Source: Gemmatimonadota bacterium (GTDB lineage Bacteria > Gemmatimonadota > Gemmatimonadetes > Longimicrobiales > Gaopeijiaceae). From it: a stretch of 64,000 nt of DNA. The stretch is from NCBI GenBank assembly GCA_022825135.1, contig JAJDYN010000012.1, forward strand, positions 124,001-188,000. The letters are read 5' to 3'. The notes beneath the pieces are model-generated. The model saw only the letters and a list, made by a program, of their open reading frames with translations. It was not told the DNA's origin and did no database searches. The position numbers and the translations under genes are program-made. This document shows, piece by piece, positions 18,720 through 27,936 of the stretch (within the stretch, counting starts at the first letter, position 1; every line of letters begins with the position of its first letter).

Positions 18720-20846
18720 ATGCTGAAAAGAATCGAGCGACAGTTTGCAGGACGCACCCTGGTCCTGGAGACCGGGCGCATGGCGAGGCAGGCCCACGGG
18801 GCCTGCCTCGTTCGTTTTGGCGACACCATGGTGCTGTGCACCGCCACGGCACAGACCAGGCCCACCCATCTCCCCTTCTTCCCTCTCACGGTCGAGTACC
18901 GGGAGAAGACCTACGCGGGCGGCAAGATCCCCGGGGGCTTCTTCAAGCGGGAGGGGCGCCCGGGCGAGAAGGAGATCCTTGCTGCGCGGTCCATCGATCG
19001 CCCTATCCGCCCGCTGTTCCCGAAAGGGTACATGAACGAAACCCAGATCATCTGCTACATCCTGAGCGCGGACCAGGAGAACGATGCGGACGTCCTCGGT
19101 CTGATGGGCGCCTCGGTGGCGCTCAACATGTCGAAGATTCCGTTCCACATCCCGGTGGCGTCGGTGCGCATGGGCCGGATTCAGGGCGCCTGGATCGTGA
19201 ACCCCACCTTCCAGCAACTCGAGTATTCCGACGTCGACCTGGTGGTGGCGGGATCCGCCGAGGCGATCACCATGGTCGAAGGCGCCGCGGTCGAGGTGCC
19301 CGAGGAGGACCTCCTCGAGGGGCTGGGCGTGGCTCATGAAGCGATTCGTGAACTGGTGGCCATGCAGCGTGACCTCATCGCAGACGCGGGCGCGGAGGAA
19401 ATGGCATGGACAAGCGTGGAGCCGCCCAGCGAACTGGTCGACCAGGTCGAAGCGCTCGCCCGGAAGCGGGTTGCGGCCGCGCTCGAGGTGGAGGAGAAGC
19501 AGGCCCGCGCCACGGCGCTGGGGGAACTCGGAGATGAGTTGGCCGACCAGGTGCAAGGCGAGGGTGCGGAGAGCGATGAAGTCCGCGCCGCCGTGAAGGG
19601 CGTCCTGCGCAACCTCGAAAAGCAACACGTGCGCGCGGGAATCCTCGACCATGGCAGGCGCGCCGACGGCCGGGGCGTGGACGATGTCCGTGAACTCGGC
19701 TGCGAGGTGGGCGTCCTGCCCCGGCCGCATGGTTCGGCCCTCTTCACGCGCGGACAGACGCAGGCCCTGGGCGTCGTCACCCTCGGCACGTCGCGCGACG
19801 AGCAGCGCATCGATTCGATCGACACGCTCGAGGAGACCACGAAGTCGTTCATGCTGCACTACAACTTCCCGCCCTTCTCGGTGGGGGAGGCGAGGCCGAT
19901 TCGCGGCACATCGCGGCGCGAGGTGGGACACGGCAACCTGGCCGAACGCGCCATCCAGCCTCTGCTGCCCGACTACGACGATTTCCCCTACACCATCCGT
20001 GTGGTGTCCGACGTCCTGGAGTCGAACGGCTCCTCGTCCATGGCTTCCGTTTGCGCGGCCTCGCTGTCGCTGATGGATGCGGGGGTTCCGCTCAAGGCGT
20101 CCTGCGCAGGGGTGGCGATGGGGCTGGTGAAGGAGCGTGAACGCTTCGAGGTCCTCACCGACATCCTGGGGCTCGAGGACGCCCTGGGCGACATGGACTT
20201 CAAGGTGGCCGGGACGCGCAAGGGCGTCACCGCGATTCAGATGGACATCAAGATCGAGGGGCTCGACCTGGCGATCATGCAGGAGGCGCTGGGAAGGGCG
20301 CGCACGGCGCGGCACCGCATTCTCGACGCCATGGATCACGCAATCCCCTCGGCGCGCACGGACCTGTCCCAGTACGCTCCACGCATCATCTCCGTCTCGA
20401 TCAACCCTGAGAAGATCGGTGAGATCATCGGTCCTAAAGGAAAAACCATCAGGGCGATACAAGATGAGACCGGAGCCAAGATCGACATTGAGGACTCCGG
20501 GGTGGTTAAGATCGCCGCCGTCTCGGGCGAGGCCGGCGTACGCGCCCGGGAGATGATCGAAGCCATCGCCCAGGAGCCCGAGGTCGGACGCATCTACGAG
20601 GGTCCGGTCAAGAACACGACCACCTTCGGAGCCTTCATCGAGATCTTCCCGGGCACCGAGGGGCTTTGCCACATCTCTGAACTCGCCGAAGGCCGTGTGG
20701 GCAAGACGGAGGACGTCCTCAAGGTCGGTGAGATCGCGCGGGTCAAGCTGCTCGCCATCGATGAGAAGGGCCGGCTGCGTCTCTCCAGACGCGCGGCGCT
20801 TGCCGACAACACCAGGGGCGGCACGTCGTCTCGGGCTCGCCGGTGA
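18720..20846 (+). CDS. pnp: Polyribonucleotide nucleotidyltransferase (PNPase)
   Basis: A 708-residue phosphorolytic 3'-5' exoribonuclease of the RNA degradosome. Two RNase PH-like domains are seen (first: [20 protein letters not shown] and the [20 protein letters not shown] stretch; second: [20 protein letters not shown]-type, with [20 protein letters not shown]). KH follows from about residue 568 with the GxxG loop in [21 protein letters not shown]1 closes the protein ([20 protein letters not shown]). Length and order are normal. It follows rpsO by 8 bases. A GTG that overlaps the stop could start the next gene. Confidence 0.97.
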   Translation: MLKRIERQFAGRTLVLETGRMARQAHGACLVRFGDTMVLCTATAQTRPTHLPFFPLTVEYREKTYAGGKIPGGFFKREGRPGEKEILAARSIDRPIRPLFPKGYMNETQIICYILSADQENDADVLGLMGASVALNMSKIPFHIPVASVRMGRIQGAWIVNPTFQQLEYSDVDLVVAGSAEAITMVEGAAVEVPEEDLLEGLGVAHEAIRELVAMQRDLIADAGAEEMAWTSVEPPSELVDQVEALARKRVAAALEVEEKQARATALGELGDELADQVQGEGAESDEVRAAVKGVLRNLEKQHVRAGILDHGRRADGRGVDDVRELGCEVGVLPRPHGSALFTRGQTQALGVVTLGTSRDEQRIDSIDTLEETTKSFMLHYNFPPFSVGEARPIRGTSRREVGHGNLAERAIQPLLPDYDDFPYTIRVVSDVLESNGSSSMASVCAASLSLMDAGVPLKASCAGVAMGLVKERERFEVLTDILGLEDALGDMDFKVAGTRKGVTAIQMDIKIEGLDLAIMQEALGRARTARHRILDAMDHAIPSARTDLSQYAPRIISVSINPEKIGEIIGPKGKTIRAIQDETGAKIDIEDSGVVKIAAVSGEAGVRAREMIEAIAQEPEVGRIYEGPVKNTTTFGAFIEIFPGTEGLCHISELAEGRVGKTEDVLKVGEIARVKLLAIDEKGRLRLSRRAALADNTRGGTSSRARR

Positions 20847-20935
20847 CACCTGCCCGGTACCGCCGATCCCTGCGGTCCACCGGGCCAGTCGCGCCGGCTC
20901 CTGCCGCCCCGCCCAGGACCCGGAATCGGGACCGC

Positions 20936-22156
20936 ATGGCGGTCACCACGCTCGAGTCCGGCATCCAGGTACTGAGCGAATCCATTCCCGGAGTCCGCTC
21001 CGCGGCGGTCGGCGTCTGGGTCCCACAGGGCTCGGCGCACGACGGCGACGACGTTCTGGGGGCGAGTCATCTGCTGGAGCACATGGTTTTCAGGGGAACG
21101 CAACACCGTTCACGCGAGCAGATCGCGCTCGCCCTGGAGAGTCTGGGTGGTTCCCTGGACGCTTTCACAAGCCGGGAGCACACGAGCTTCCAGGCCCGCG
21201 TGCTGGATGAGCATCTGCCCCAGGCGCTCGATGTGCTTGCGGACCTGGTGCTCTTCCCCACGCTCCTGGACGAGGATCTGAAGCTCGAGCGGCGCGTCGT
21301 TCTCGAAGAGATCTCCACGATCGAGGATACTCCCGAGGACAGCGCCTTCGAGCTGCACGGCCAACATCTGTGGGACCGGCATCCCTACGGGGCATCCATT
21401 CTCGGCACCCGCGACACCGTGTCGGCGATCGGGAGAGATACCCTGTGCGATCTGCACCGGGGGCGCTATGGTGCGCGAGGCATGGTCGTCGCCGCCACCG
21501 GCAACGTGGCGCACGATCAGGTGGTGGAGCTGGCCGCGCACTACTTCCGGCACGCACGGGACGGTGCTCCCGCGGCGCCGATCCCCGAACCGGCGTCGGC
21601 GGTGGAGGGAAGGGAGGTTCATGTCCGGCGGGAGACGGCCCAGACCCACATTGTGGCCGGAACCGTCATCCCTCCGCGGGCCGACCGCAGGCGATACGCC
21701 CTGGTGCTGCTCGCGGCGGCGATGGGGGGCGGCATGAGTTCCCGGCTGTTCCGGCGCATTCGCGAAGAACTGGGTCTGGCCTACTCGGTGTATACCTTCC
21801 AGTCCTTCTATTCGCGCGCGGGGATTTCGGGCATCTACGCGGGGACTCGTCACGACGCAGCCGGCCAGGTCATCGACGCCATCAGGGAAGAGCTTGCGGT
21901 CCTGGCCCGTGACGGCCTCCCTTGCGACGACCTGGTCCAGATCAAGAGCCAGGTCAAGGGACAGATCATGCTCTCCCTGGAGAGCCCCGGCGCCCGGTTG
22001 TACCGGCTGGCGGGTTTCGCCCTGCACCAGGAGCCCTTCACAACGCTGGACGAACTCCTGTCACGCATCGATCGCGTGACGGAAGCGGAGGTCGCCGAAT
22101 GCGCGGCCCGGTTCTTTCATCCCGACCGTCAGTGCCTGCTTCGCCTGGGACCTTGA
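20936..22156 (+). CDS. M16-family zinc peptidase (processing-protease-like)
   Basis: A 406-residue, single-chain insulinase-family metalloprotease. The inverted zinc motif HLLEH lies at residues 45-49, with the third ligand Glu in ERRVVLEEIS. A C-terminal inactive half contains GGGMSSRLFRRIREELGLAY and the usual YS-type strand. The start is uncertain: GTG at 20843 overlaps the pnp stop but adds 31 Pro/Arg-rich residues. ATG at 20936 gives a family-like N-terminus (TTLESGIQVLSESIPGVRSA). No signal peptide is seen, so it is probably cytoplasmic. It follows pnp, as in many bacteria. Confidence 0.92.
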   Translation: MAVTTLESGIQVLSESIPGVRSAAVGVWVPQGSAHDGDDVLGASHLLEHMVFRGTQHRSREQIALALESLGGSLDAFTSREHTSFQARVLDEHLPQALDVLADLVLFPTLLDEDLKLERRVVLEEISTIEDTPEDSAFELHGQHLWDRHPYGASILGTRDTVSAIGRDTLCDLHRGRYGARGMVVAATGNVAHDQVVELAAHYFRHARDGAPAAPIPEPASAVEGREVHVRRETAQTHIVAGTVIPPRADRRRYALVLLAAAMGGGMSSRLFRRIREELGLAYSVYTFQSFYSRAGISGIYAGTRHDAAGQVIDAIREELAVLARDGLPCDDLVQIKSQVKGQIMLSLESPGARLYRLAGFALHQEPFTTLDELLSRIDRVTEAEVAECAARFFHPDRQCLLRLGP

Positions 22157-22223
22157 AGCCGCGGCGGACGCCCGCAGCCCGCGAACGAACTCCCCACGGC
22201 ATTCGAGCCGCGACGCCGGGCTC

Positions 22224-23336
22224 ATGCTGATCGGAGTTCCCGCCGAGCGCAAGACGCACGAATACCGGGTCGCGCTGGTCCCGGCGGGCGTGGAAGCCCT
22301 GACCCGGGCCGGCCATCAGGTGCTGATCGAGAAGGGCGCCGGCCTCGCAAGCGGCTTCACCGACGATTTCTACCAGCGCGCGGGCGCGGAGGTGGTGGAC
22401 AGCGCGGGCGAGGTCTGGGCGCGCGCCGCCATGATCGTGAAGGTCAAGGAACCTCTCGCGGAGGAGTGGCCCGACATGCGCGAGGGGCAGATCGTCTTCA
22501 CCTTTTTTCACTTCGCGGCATCCGAAGCTCTCACCCGGGCGGTCATGGAGTCCGGCACGGTGGCCATCGCGTACGAGACGGTGGCCACCGACAAGGGCGC
22601 GCTGCCCCTGCTTACGCCGATGAGCGAGGTGGCCGGGAGAATGGCGGTGCAGGAGGGCATCCGATACCTGACGCGCCCCTCCGGCGGCAGCGGGATCCTC
22701 ATCGGGGGTGTTCCCGGGGTCATGCCCGGCAAGGTGCTGATTCTCGGAGGCGGCGTCGTAGGTACCCAGGCGGCGAAGGTGGCGGTGGGACTTGGGGCGC
22801 GCGTCTCCATTCTGGACACGTCGCTCCCCCGGCTCCGTCATCTGGCAGACGTGATGCCCGGGGGCGTCCGTCCCCTCTACTCCACGCGCTACGCGGTGCG
22901 CAAGCAGTTGCGCGATTCGGACCTGATCATCGGCGCGGTGCTGCTGCCGGGTGCGCGGACGCCGTTCCTTGTGTTCGAGGACGATCTCGCCACCATGCGG
23001 CCCGGATCGGTGATCGCGGACGTGTCCGTAGATCAGGGCGGGTGTGTGGAGACCATCCGGCCGACCACGCACGAAGCTCCCACCTACGTCGTCGACGGCG
23101 TGATTCACTACGGTGTGACCAACATCCCGGGCAGCGTACCTCGAACGAGCACGCTGGCGCTGACCAACGCCACGCTGCCCTATGTTCTCGAGCTGGCGGA
23201 CAGAGGCTGGAGAGATGCCTGTCGTCGCAATCCGGCCCTTGCCCGTGGTGTCAACGTGGTTCGGGGCGAGGTCGTTCACGCCGCGGTGGCGGATGCGTTC
23301 GGCCTGCCGCCGATGCCCCTCGCCAGCTCTTTCTGA
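22224..23336 (+). CDS. ald: Alanine dehydrogenase
   Basis: A 370-residue NAD-dependent enzyme that interconverts L-alanine and pyruvate plus ammonia. The N-terminal signature IGVPAERKTHEYRVALVPAG is followed by IVKVKEPLAEEWP and the substrate loop FTFFHFAASEALT. The Rossmann motif is VLILGGGVVGTQAAKVAVGL. The C-terminal NIPGSVPRTSTLALTNATLP is diagnostic of Ald. Length is normal. It is 67 bases after the M16 gene and is followed by 171 non-coding bases holding the mreB promoter region. Confidence 0.97.
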   Translation: MLIGVPAERKTHEYRVALVPAGVEALTRAGHQVLIEKGAGLASGFTDDFYQRAGAEVVDSAGEVWARAAMIVKVKEPLAEEWPDMREGQIVFTFFHFAASEALTRAVMESGTVAIAYETVATDKGALPLLTPMSEVAGRMAVQEGIRYLTRPSGGSGILIGGVPGVMPGKVLILGGGVVGTQAAKVAVGLGARVSILDTSLPRLRHLADVMPGGVRPLYSTRYAVRKQLRDSDLIIGAVLLPGARTPFLVFEDDLATMRPGSVIADVSVDQGGCVETIRPTTHEAPTYVVDGVIHYGVTNIPGSVPRTSTLALTNATLPYVLELADRGWRDACRRNPALARGVNVVRGEVVHAAVADAFGLPPMPLASSF

Positions 23337-23378
23337 CCCGTGTCGAGAGGTGGCCATCCTTCGCAATCCCCTCCTTTG

Positions 23379-23458
23379 AAGCAGCCTCCGAATCTTGCTC
23401 CGGACCAAACCACAACTTAAGATGCGGGCACTTCCCGGGGATTGGCCGGAGGCTGCTT
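23379..23458. repeat. 12-bp inverted repeat enclosing the mreB promoter
   Basis: AAGCAGCCTCCG (23379-23390) and CGGAGGCTGCTT (23447-23458) are exact reverse complements, 56 bases apart. The candidate promoter TTGCTC-17-TAAGAT lies wholly between them. In RNA the arms could close a long stem, but the left arm would lie upstream of the transcription start. A paired DNA operator is therefore the simpler reading. Alternatively, a transcript reading through from ald could use the stem to terminate, although no T-tract follows. Confidence 0.65.
23395..23423 (+). promoter_or_regulatory. mreB: Candidate sigma70-type promoter for the mre operon
   Basis: TTGCTC (23395-23400) and TAAGAT (23418-23423) are 17 bases apart, in a locally AT-rich patch of an otherwise GC-rich gap. 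Transcription would start near 23430, about 78 bases before the mreB GTG. The -35 box matches consensus at only 3 of 6 positions. Confidence 0.5.
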
Positions 23459-23507
23459 ACCGCTTGGGCACGAACCTCATCAATCCACTGTAGGTAAAAG
23501 AGTTAGA

Positions 23508-24551
23508 GTGCTTTCTTCGAGTTGGTTCAAGCCGCGTCGCAGCCTCGTTCCCGTCCACGACATCGCAGTGGACCTGGGAACCGCGAATACGCTCGTGTAC
23601 GTCCGGGGCGAGGGGGTTGTGGTGAACGAGCCCTGCGTGGTCGCCGTGGAGAAGACCTCGCGCAAGATCCTCGGGATCGGTCTCGACGCCAAGCGCATGC
23701 TCGGGCGCACCCCGGAAGACATCGAGGCGATTCGCCCTCTGAAGGACGGCGTCATCGCGGATGTCGACATCACCGAAATGATGTTGCGCCACTTCCTCAA
23801 GCGGGTGACCTCCCGGCGCATGTTCCGGATGAAGCCCCGCGTGGTCGTGGGCGTTCCTTCGGGCATCACCGAACTCGAGCGGCGGGCGGTCCGCTCGTCG
23901 GCACTGATGGCGGGTGCGAAGTCCGTGTACATGGTGGTGGAGCCGGTGGCAGCCGCAGTGGGCATGGGTCTCCCCATCGAGTCGCCGACCGGAAACATGG
24001 TGATCGACATCGGAGGCGGCACCACCGAGATCGCCGTGATCTGTCTTTCGGGCGTCGTCGCCAACTCCTCGATCCGCGTGGGCGGCGACAAGATCGATCA
24101 CGCGATCGAAGACTCCATGCGCAGGCATTACAAGCTGCTCATCGGAGAATCCACCGCCGAAATGATCAAGATCCAGATCGGCTCCGCCTTCGATACCGGC
24201 GAGGAACAGGAGATGGACGTCAAGGGTCGCGATCTCGTCAGCGGAATGCCCAAGATGATCCGTATCGGCTCTTCGGAGGTTCGAGAGTGGATTCAGGAGC
24301 CCATCAGATCCATCGTGGACGCGGTGCGCCGCGCGCTCGAATCGACGCCCCCGGAGCTTTCCGCGGACATCGTCGACAGAGGCCTCCTGATGACCGGTGG
24401 TGGCGCGATGATCCAGGGCCTCGACCAGCTGATCACATTCGAGACCAACCTGACCGTGCATGTTGACGAAGATCCTCTGACCTGCGTTGTGCGCGGGGCG
24501 GGCCGGATTCTCGAGGATCTGCACACGTTTCGTAAGATCCTGACGGCTTGA
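23508..24551 (+). CDS. mreB: Rod-shape-determining actin-like protein MreB
   Basis: A 347-residue bacterial actin that forms membrane-bound filaments and directs lateral wall synthesis. GTG at 23508 gives MLSSSWFKPRRSLVPVHDIA. An in-frame extension upstream would reach into the inverted repeat and adds no family sequence. Nucleotide-binding motifs are DLGTANTLVYV (phosphate 1), NMVIDIGGGTTEIAVICLSG (phosphate 2) and the C-terminal LLMTGGGAMIQGLDQLI. It heads mreB-mreC-mreD-mrdA-rodA, which predicts a rod or elongated cell. Confidence 0.97.
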   Translation: MLSSSWFKPRRSLVPVHDIAVDLGTANTLVYVRGEGVVVNEPCVVAVEKTSRKILGIGLDAKRMLGRTPEDIEAIRPLKDGVIADVDITEMMLRHFLKRVTSRRMFRMKPRVVVGVPSGITELERRAVRSSALMAGAKSVYMVVEPVAAAVGMGLPIESPTGNMVIDIGGGTTEIAVICLSGVVANSSIRVGGDKIDHAIEDSMRRHYKLLIGESTAEMIKIQIGSAFDTGEEQEMDVKGRDLVSGMPKMIRIGSSEVREWIQEPIRSIVDAVRRALESTPPELSADIVDRGLLMTGGGAMIQGLDQLITFETNLTVHVDEDPLTCVVRGAGRILEDLHTFRKILTA

Positions 24552-24623
24552 CCGCTGATCGTCGACCGGTCTGCGCAGTGGTCGAGGCGGCAGCGCGAGC
24601 CTTGAGCCCGACGGGTGGGGTTG

Positions 24624-25550
24624 ATGCGGGAATACGGCGGTGCGAGCGGTAACGGACTGCGGAGACAGTTCCTTCTGGCGGCTGCCTGCCTGCTTGCCGG
24701 CCTGTTCTTCTACCTCATTCCCACGGGGCCCCAGCAGAATATCGCGTCCGGCATTCGGCTGACTCTGCTGCGCCCGTTCGTGGACATCCGGAGCGCGCTG
24801 TCCGCGGCCCGGTCGAGGAGCCGCGAAGCGGACATGCTCCGTGCACAGGTGGACTCCCTGCGCGCCTGGGTGGCCAACAATGCGCCGGCGATAGAGGAGA
24901 ACCGGCGCCTTCGAGTCCTGATTGGGCTGGCGCCGCTGGTGGAACGGTCGTATCGCGCGGTGGGCGTGCACCGCCCGGGAAACCTGGGCTCGCAGAGTAC
25001 GATCGTGCTCGACCTCGGTTACGACCAGGGTGTTCATGGGTTGTCCCCGATCATCACTGCCGATGGGCTCGCCGGCAGGGTTCTGGAAGCCCACCCGTCG
25101 CTTTCGATCGGCATGGACTGGTCGCACCCGGACTTCCGCGCCTCGGTCATGTCGGAGGACGGTGAGCTGTATGGCATCGTCGGCCCGGAGCCGGCCACGT
25201 TCGGGGGAGCCGAACGACTCATTCTGACGGGCATCCCGTATTTCGACGTCCTGGCGGACGGCACGCTGCTGGTTACCAGCGGCCGTGGCGGCGTCTATCC
25301 GCGCGGCGTGCCCGTGGGGCGGGTCGGAGGGCTGGCCGAGATCGAAGAGGGATGGCACCGGAGTTACTGGGTGTACCCCACGGTACATCCGGCCTCCGTC
25401 ACGCACGCTCTGGTCGGAGTCTCCGAGGGAGCCGGACTCGAGGGCGAGGCGGACTTGTCCAGTCTGTTTCCCCCACGAGCGTCACCGATCCCGGACTCCG
25501 CCGGCGAGATCGGACCGGGCAGTTCGCCTGCTTCCGATGGCAGTGGCTGA
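24624..25550 (+). CDS. mreC: Rod-shape-determining protein MreC
   Basis: A 308-residue bitopic periplasmic scaffold of the elongasome. One N-terminal membrane segment (FLLAAACLLAGLFFYLIP) is followed by a coiled-coil (about residues 50-100, SRSREADMLRAQVDSLRAWV). The beta-rich MreC core begins at about residue 115 (STIVLDLGYDQGVHGLSPII) and includes LLVTSGRGGVYPRGVPVGRV. ATG at 24624 has GGGTGGGG 4-11 bases upstream. GTG at 24615 is an alternative. The C-terminal Pro/Ser tail overlaps the first codons of mreD by 14 bases. Confidence 0.94.
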   Translation: MREYGGASGNGLRRQFLLAAACLLAGLFFYLIPTGPQQNIASGIRLTLLRPFVDIRSALSAARSRSREADMLRAQVDSLRAWVANNAPAIEENRRLRVLIGLAPLVERSYRAVGVHRPGNLGSQSTIVLDLGYDQGVHGLSPIITADGLAGRVLEAHPSLSIGMDWSHPDFRASVMSEDGELYGIVGPEPATFGGAERLILTGIPYFDVLADGTLLVTSGRGGVYPRGVPVGRVGGLAEIEEGWHRSYWVYPTVHPASVTHALVGVSEGAGLEGEADLSSLFPPRASPIPDSAGEIGPGSSPASDGSG

Positions 25551-26067
25551 GCGTCCGCTTACCGGCACTCCGCGGCGCGGAATCGGGCCGGGCGTGGTCG
25601 TTGCAGTCACCCTGATTCTGGTCTTCCTCCATTTCGTACTTCGGCTCGGCCTGGGAGTGGGTGCCGAAGCTCCCGATCTGCTGACGGTCGCACTCCTGTT
25701 CCACGTTCGCAGGGTCCGATTCGGGACTGCCGCGTGCGTCGGCTTCACCCTGGGCATGCTGGAGGACGCGTTCACGCTCGTGGCCTTCGGCGCGAACACC
25801 GTGGCGATGACCGTGGTGGGCATTCTGGGTGTGCAGACCAGGGCATTCTTCGTGCCCACCACCTCGCTTTCCTTTCACATCATCTATTATGTCACCGGCA
25901 AGTGGCTGCGTGACTTCATCCACTGGATCCTGCAGCAGGCCGCCGGTGTCACGAGCGGGTTCATCGAACCGATGATTCTCACCGCGGTTCCGGCCGCGCT
26001 CTATGCCGCGCTGGTCGGCGTGCTCGTCGTGAAGCTCATCGGTCCCTTCAGCGAGGGCGAGTCATGA
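25537..26067 (+). CDS. mreD: Rod-shape-determining membrane protein MreD
   Basis: A 176-residue polytopic membrane protein of the elongasome. About five hydrophobic segments are visible (VVVAVTLILVFLHFVLRLGL; the segment around PDLLTVALLFHV; CVGFTLGMLEDAF; a middle segment at TVAMTVVGILGV; a C-terminal segment PAALYAALVGVLVVKLIG). The FTLGMLEDAF stretch matches the MreD GLLxD core. Identification rests partly on position between mreC and mrdA. The ATG lies inside the 3' end of mreC, and the stop overlaps the mrdA ATG. Confidence 0.9.
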   Translation: MAVAERPLTGTPRRGIGPGVVVAVTLILVFLHFVLRLGLGVGAEAPDLLTVALLFHVRRVRFGTAACVGFTLGMLEDAFTLVAFGANTVAMTVVGILGVQTRAFFVPTTSLSFHIIYYVTGKWLRDFIHWILQQAAGVTSGFIEPMILTAVPAALYAALVGVLVVKLIGPFSEGES

Positions 26068-27908
26068 ATCAGTTCCAGGTTGCCCATCCGGAGGCGTCGC
26101 AGCGCGCTCGCATCGCCGTCGTCGGGCTGATCGCGCTCTTTGCGGTTCTCACCGTCGCCTTCTTCCGCCTCCAGGTGCTCGAGGCGAACACATACGAGCT
26201 TCGCTCGGAGTCGAACCGGCTCCGGCCGTTTCCCATTGAAGCCCCCCGCGGCGCCGTTTTCGATCGCGACGGGCGGGTGGTTGCGAGCAGCGTTCCAGGC
26301 TATTCGCTGCACGTGTTCCCTTCCGCTGCTTCCGAGGTCATGGAGACCACGCTCGAGCGCCTGCAGTCGTACCTCGACCTGGACGATGAGAGGATCGAAC
26401 TGCTGCTCGAACGTGCCCGGCGCGAACCCTATCAGCCGCTCCTGGTGGACGGCGACGCCGATTTCGATCTCGTCTCCACGCTCGAAGAGCACCGCGCGGA
26501 GTTGCCGAACGTGGTGGTCCGGATGGATCCGAAGCGCCAGTACCAGGCTGCGCGCGCGGTTTCCCACCTCATGGGCTATGTAGGCGAAGTCACTGCGGAG
26601 GAATTGGAGCAGGAACGGTATTCGGAGTACTCGCGCGGCATGACGGTGGGCAAGGAGGGTGTGGAGCGGCAGTATGAGGCCCGGCTTCAGGGGAAGCGGG
26701 GCTTGCGCTATTCGGAGGTGGATGCGCTGGGCCGGGTCGTCAGCTCTCCTTTCGGACAGGTCGTGCAGGCACCCGAGCCCGGGGTGGACATGCAACTGAA
26801 TCTCGACCTCGATCTGATGGAATGGATCCATCACATCTTCCCCGATTCCATGCGCGGCGCGGTAGTGGTGCTGGATGCCGAAGACGGTGGCGTGCTGGCG
26901 CTCTATTCGGCTCCGACCTTCGATCCCAACAGCTTCGTGGGGGGGATCGAGCCCGACGAATGGGCGTCCCTCAACAGCGACCCCGACCAGCCGCTCTTCA
27001 ATCGCGCGGTCGTCGGACGCTATGCCCCGGGGTCCACGTGGAAGCTCGCCGTCGCGGCCATCGGGCTGCAGCTCGGCCTGGTGGAGGCGCACGAACACAT
27101 GCCGCAGGGGTGCACGGGAGGGATGTTCGTCGGCAACCGCAGGTTCGGCTGCTGGGAAGAAGCCGGTCACGGAGCTCTCAATCTCGTGGAGGCCATCCAG
27201 CATTCCTGCAACGTGTACTTCTACCAGCTGGGCCTCAGGATCGGGCTGGAGCGTCTTCTGGCGAATGCGAACGAGATGGGCTTCGCGCGCCAGTGCGGCA
27301 TCGACCTGCCCCGTGAGTCACCGGGGGTGTTTCCGGGCGGCCTGGGGTTCTGGGAGGAGCGGTTCGGGTACCGCGCGCAGGAAACGGAGGTGTTGTCCCT
27401 CGCGATCGGGCAGGGCCCCAACGACCAGACCCCCCTGGGGATCGCCCAGTTCTACCTCGCCATGGCCCGGGGCGGGCAGGCTCCCGCGCCACGCATCCTG
27501 CGGGGGGAGGAGGCGGGCGCAACCTGGGACATCGGGATTTCGCCGGAGCACGGCGAGGTGCTGATCGAGGGACTCAGGCGGGTCTTCATGCCGGGCGGCA
27601 CGGGGTATATGTCCTCGCTCGAGCACTGGGAACTCATGGGCAAGTCGGGCACCGCCCAGAACGCACAGGATCCGGACCGCAGCCACGCCTGGTTCGCGGC
27701 AATGGCGGGCCCGCGGGGGGAGCAGCCGGAGATCGTCGTGGTTGTGCTGGTGGAGTTGGGAGAGAGCGGATCCATCGTGGCGGCCCCGCTCGCCGCCAAG
27801 TCCGCGGACTACTTCCTGCGCAAGCGCTACGGCATCCCCACCGACACAATACAGACGCTGCGCGAACATATCCTGACGGGCACGCCTGCTCCGTGGGCGA
27901 TCTGGTGA
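26064..27908 (+). CDS. mrdA: Penicillin-binding protein 2 (elongation transpeptidase)
   Basis: A 614-residue class B PBP, the cross-linking enzyme of the elongasome paired with RodA. It has an N-terminal membrane segment (IAVVGLIALFAVLTVAFFRL) and a pedestal domain (IEAPRGAVFDRDGRVVASSV). The transpeptidase domain has the three expected motifs: SxxK as STWK with Ser324, SxN as SCN at 381-383, and KSGTA with Lys527. The ATG overlaps the mreD stop. All catalytic motifs are intact. Confidence 0.97.
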   Translation: MNQFQVAHPEASQRARIAVVGLIALFAVLTVAFFRLQVLEANTYELRSESNRLRPFPIEAPRGAVFDRDGRVVASSVPGYSLHVFPSAASEVMETTLERLQSYLDLDDERIELLLERARREPYQPLLVDGDADFDLVSTLEEHRAELPNVVVRMDPKRQYQAARAVSHLMGYVGEVTAEELEQERYSEYSRGMTVGKEGVERQYEARLQGKRGLRYSEVDALGRVVSSPFGQVVQAPEPGVDMQLNLDLDLMEWIHHIFPDSMRGAVVVLDAEDGGVLALYSAPTFDPNSFVGGIEPDEWASLNSDPDQPLFNRAVVGRYAPGSTWKLAVAAIGLQLGLVEAHEHMPQGCTGGMFVGNRRFGCWEEAGHGALNLVEAIQHSCNVYFYQLGLRIGLERLLANANEMGFARQCGIDLPRESPGVFPGGLGFWEERFGYRAQETEVLSLAIGQGPNDQTPLGIAQFYLAMARGGQAPAPRILRGEEAGATWDIGISPEHGEVLIEGLRRVFMPGGTGYMSSLEHWELMGKSGTAQNAQDPDRSHAWFAAMAGPRGEQPEIVVVVLVELGESGSIVAAPLAAKSADYFLRKRYGIPTDTIQTLREHILTGTPAPWAIW

Positions 27909-27936
27909 CTCGAACCGACGGCGCGGAGATCACCCC

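Noticed and set aside
18708-20849. 713-codon open frame antisense to pnp
   Set aside because: It spans exactly the pnp gene, is His/Arg-rich and shows no domain; a GC-driven mirror frame.
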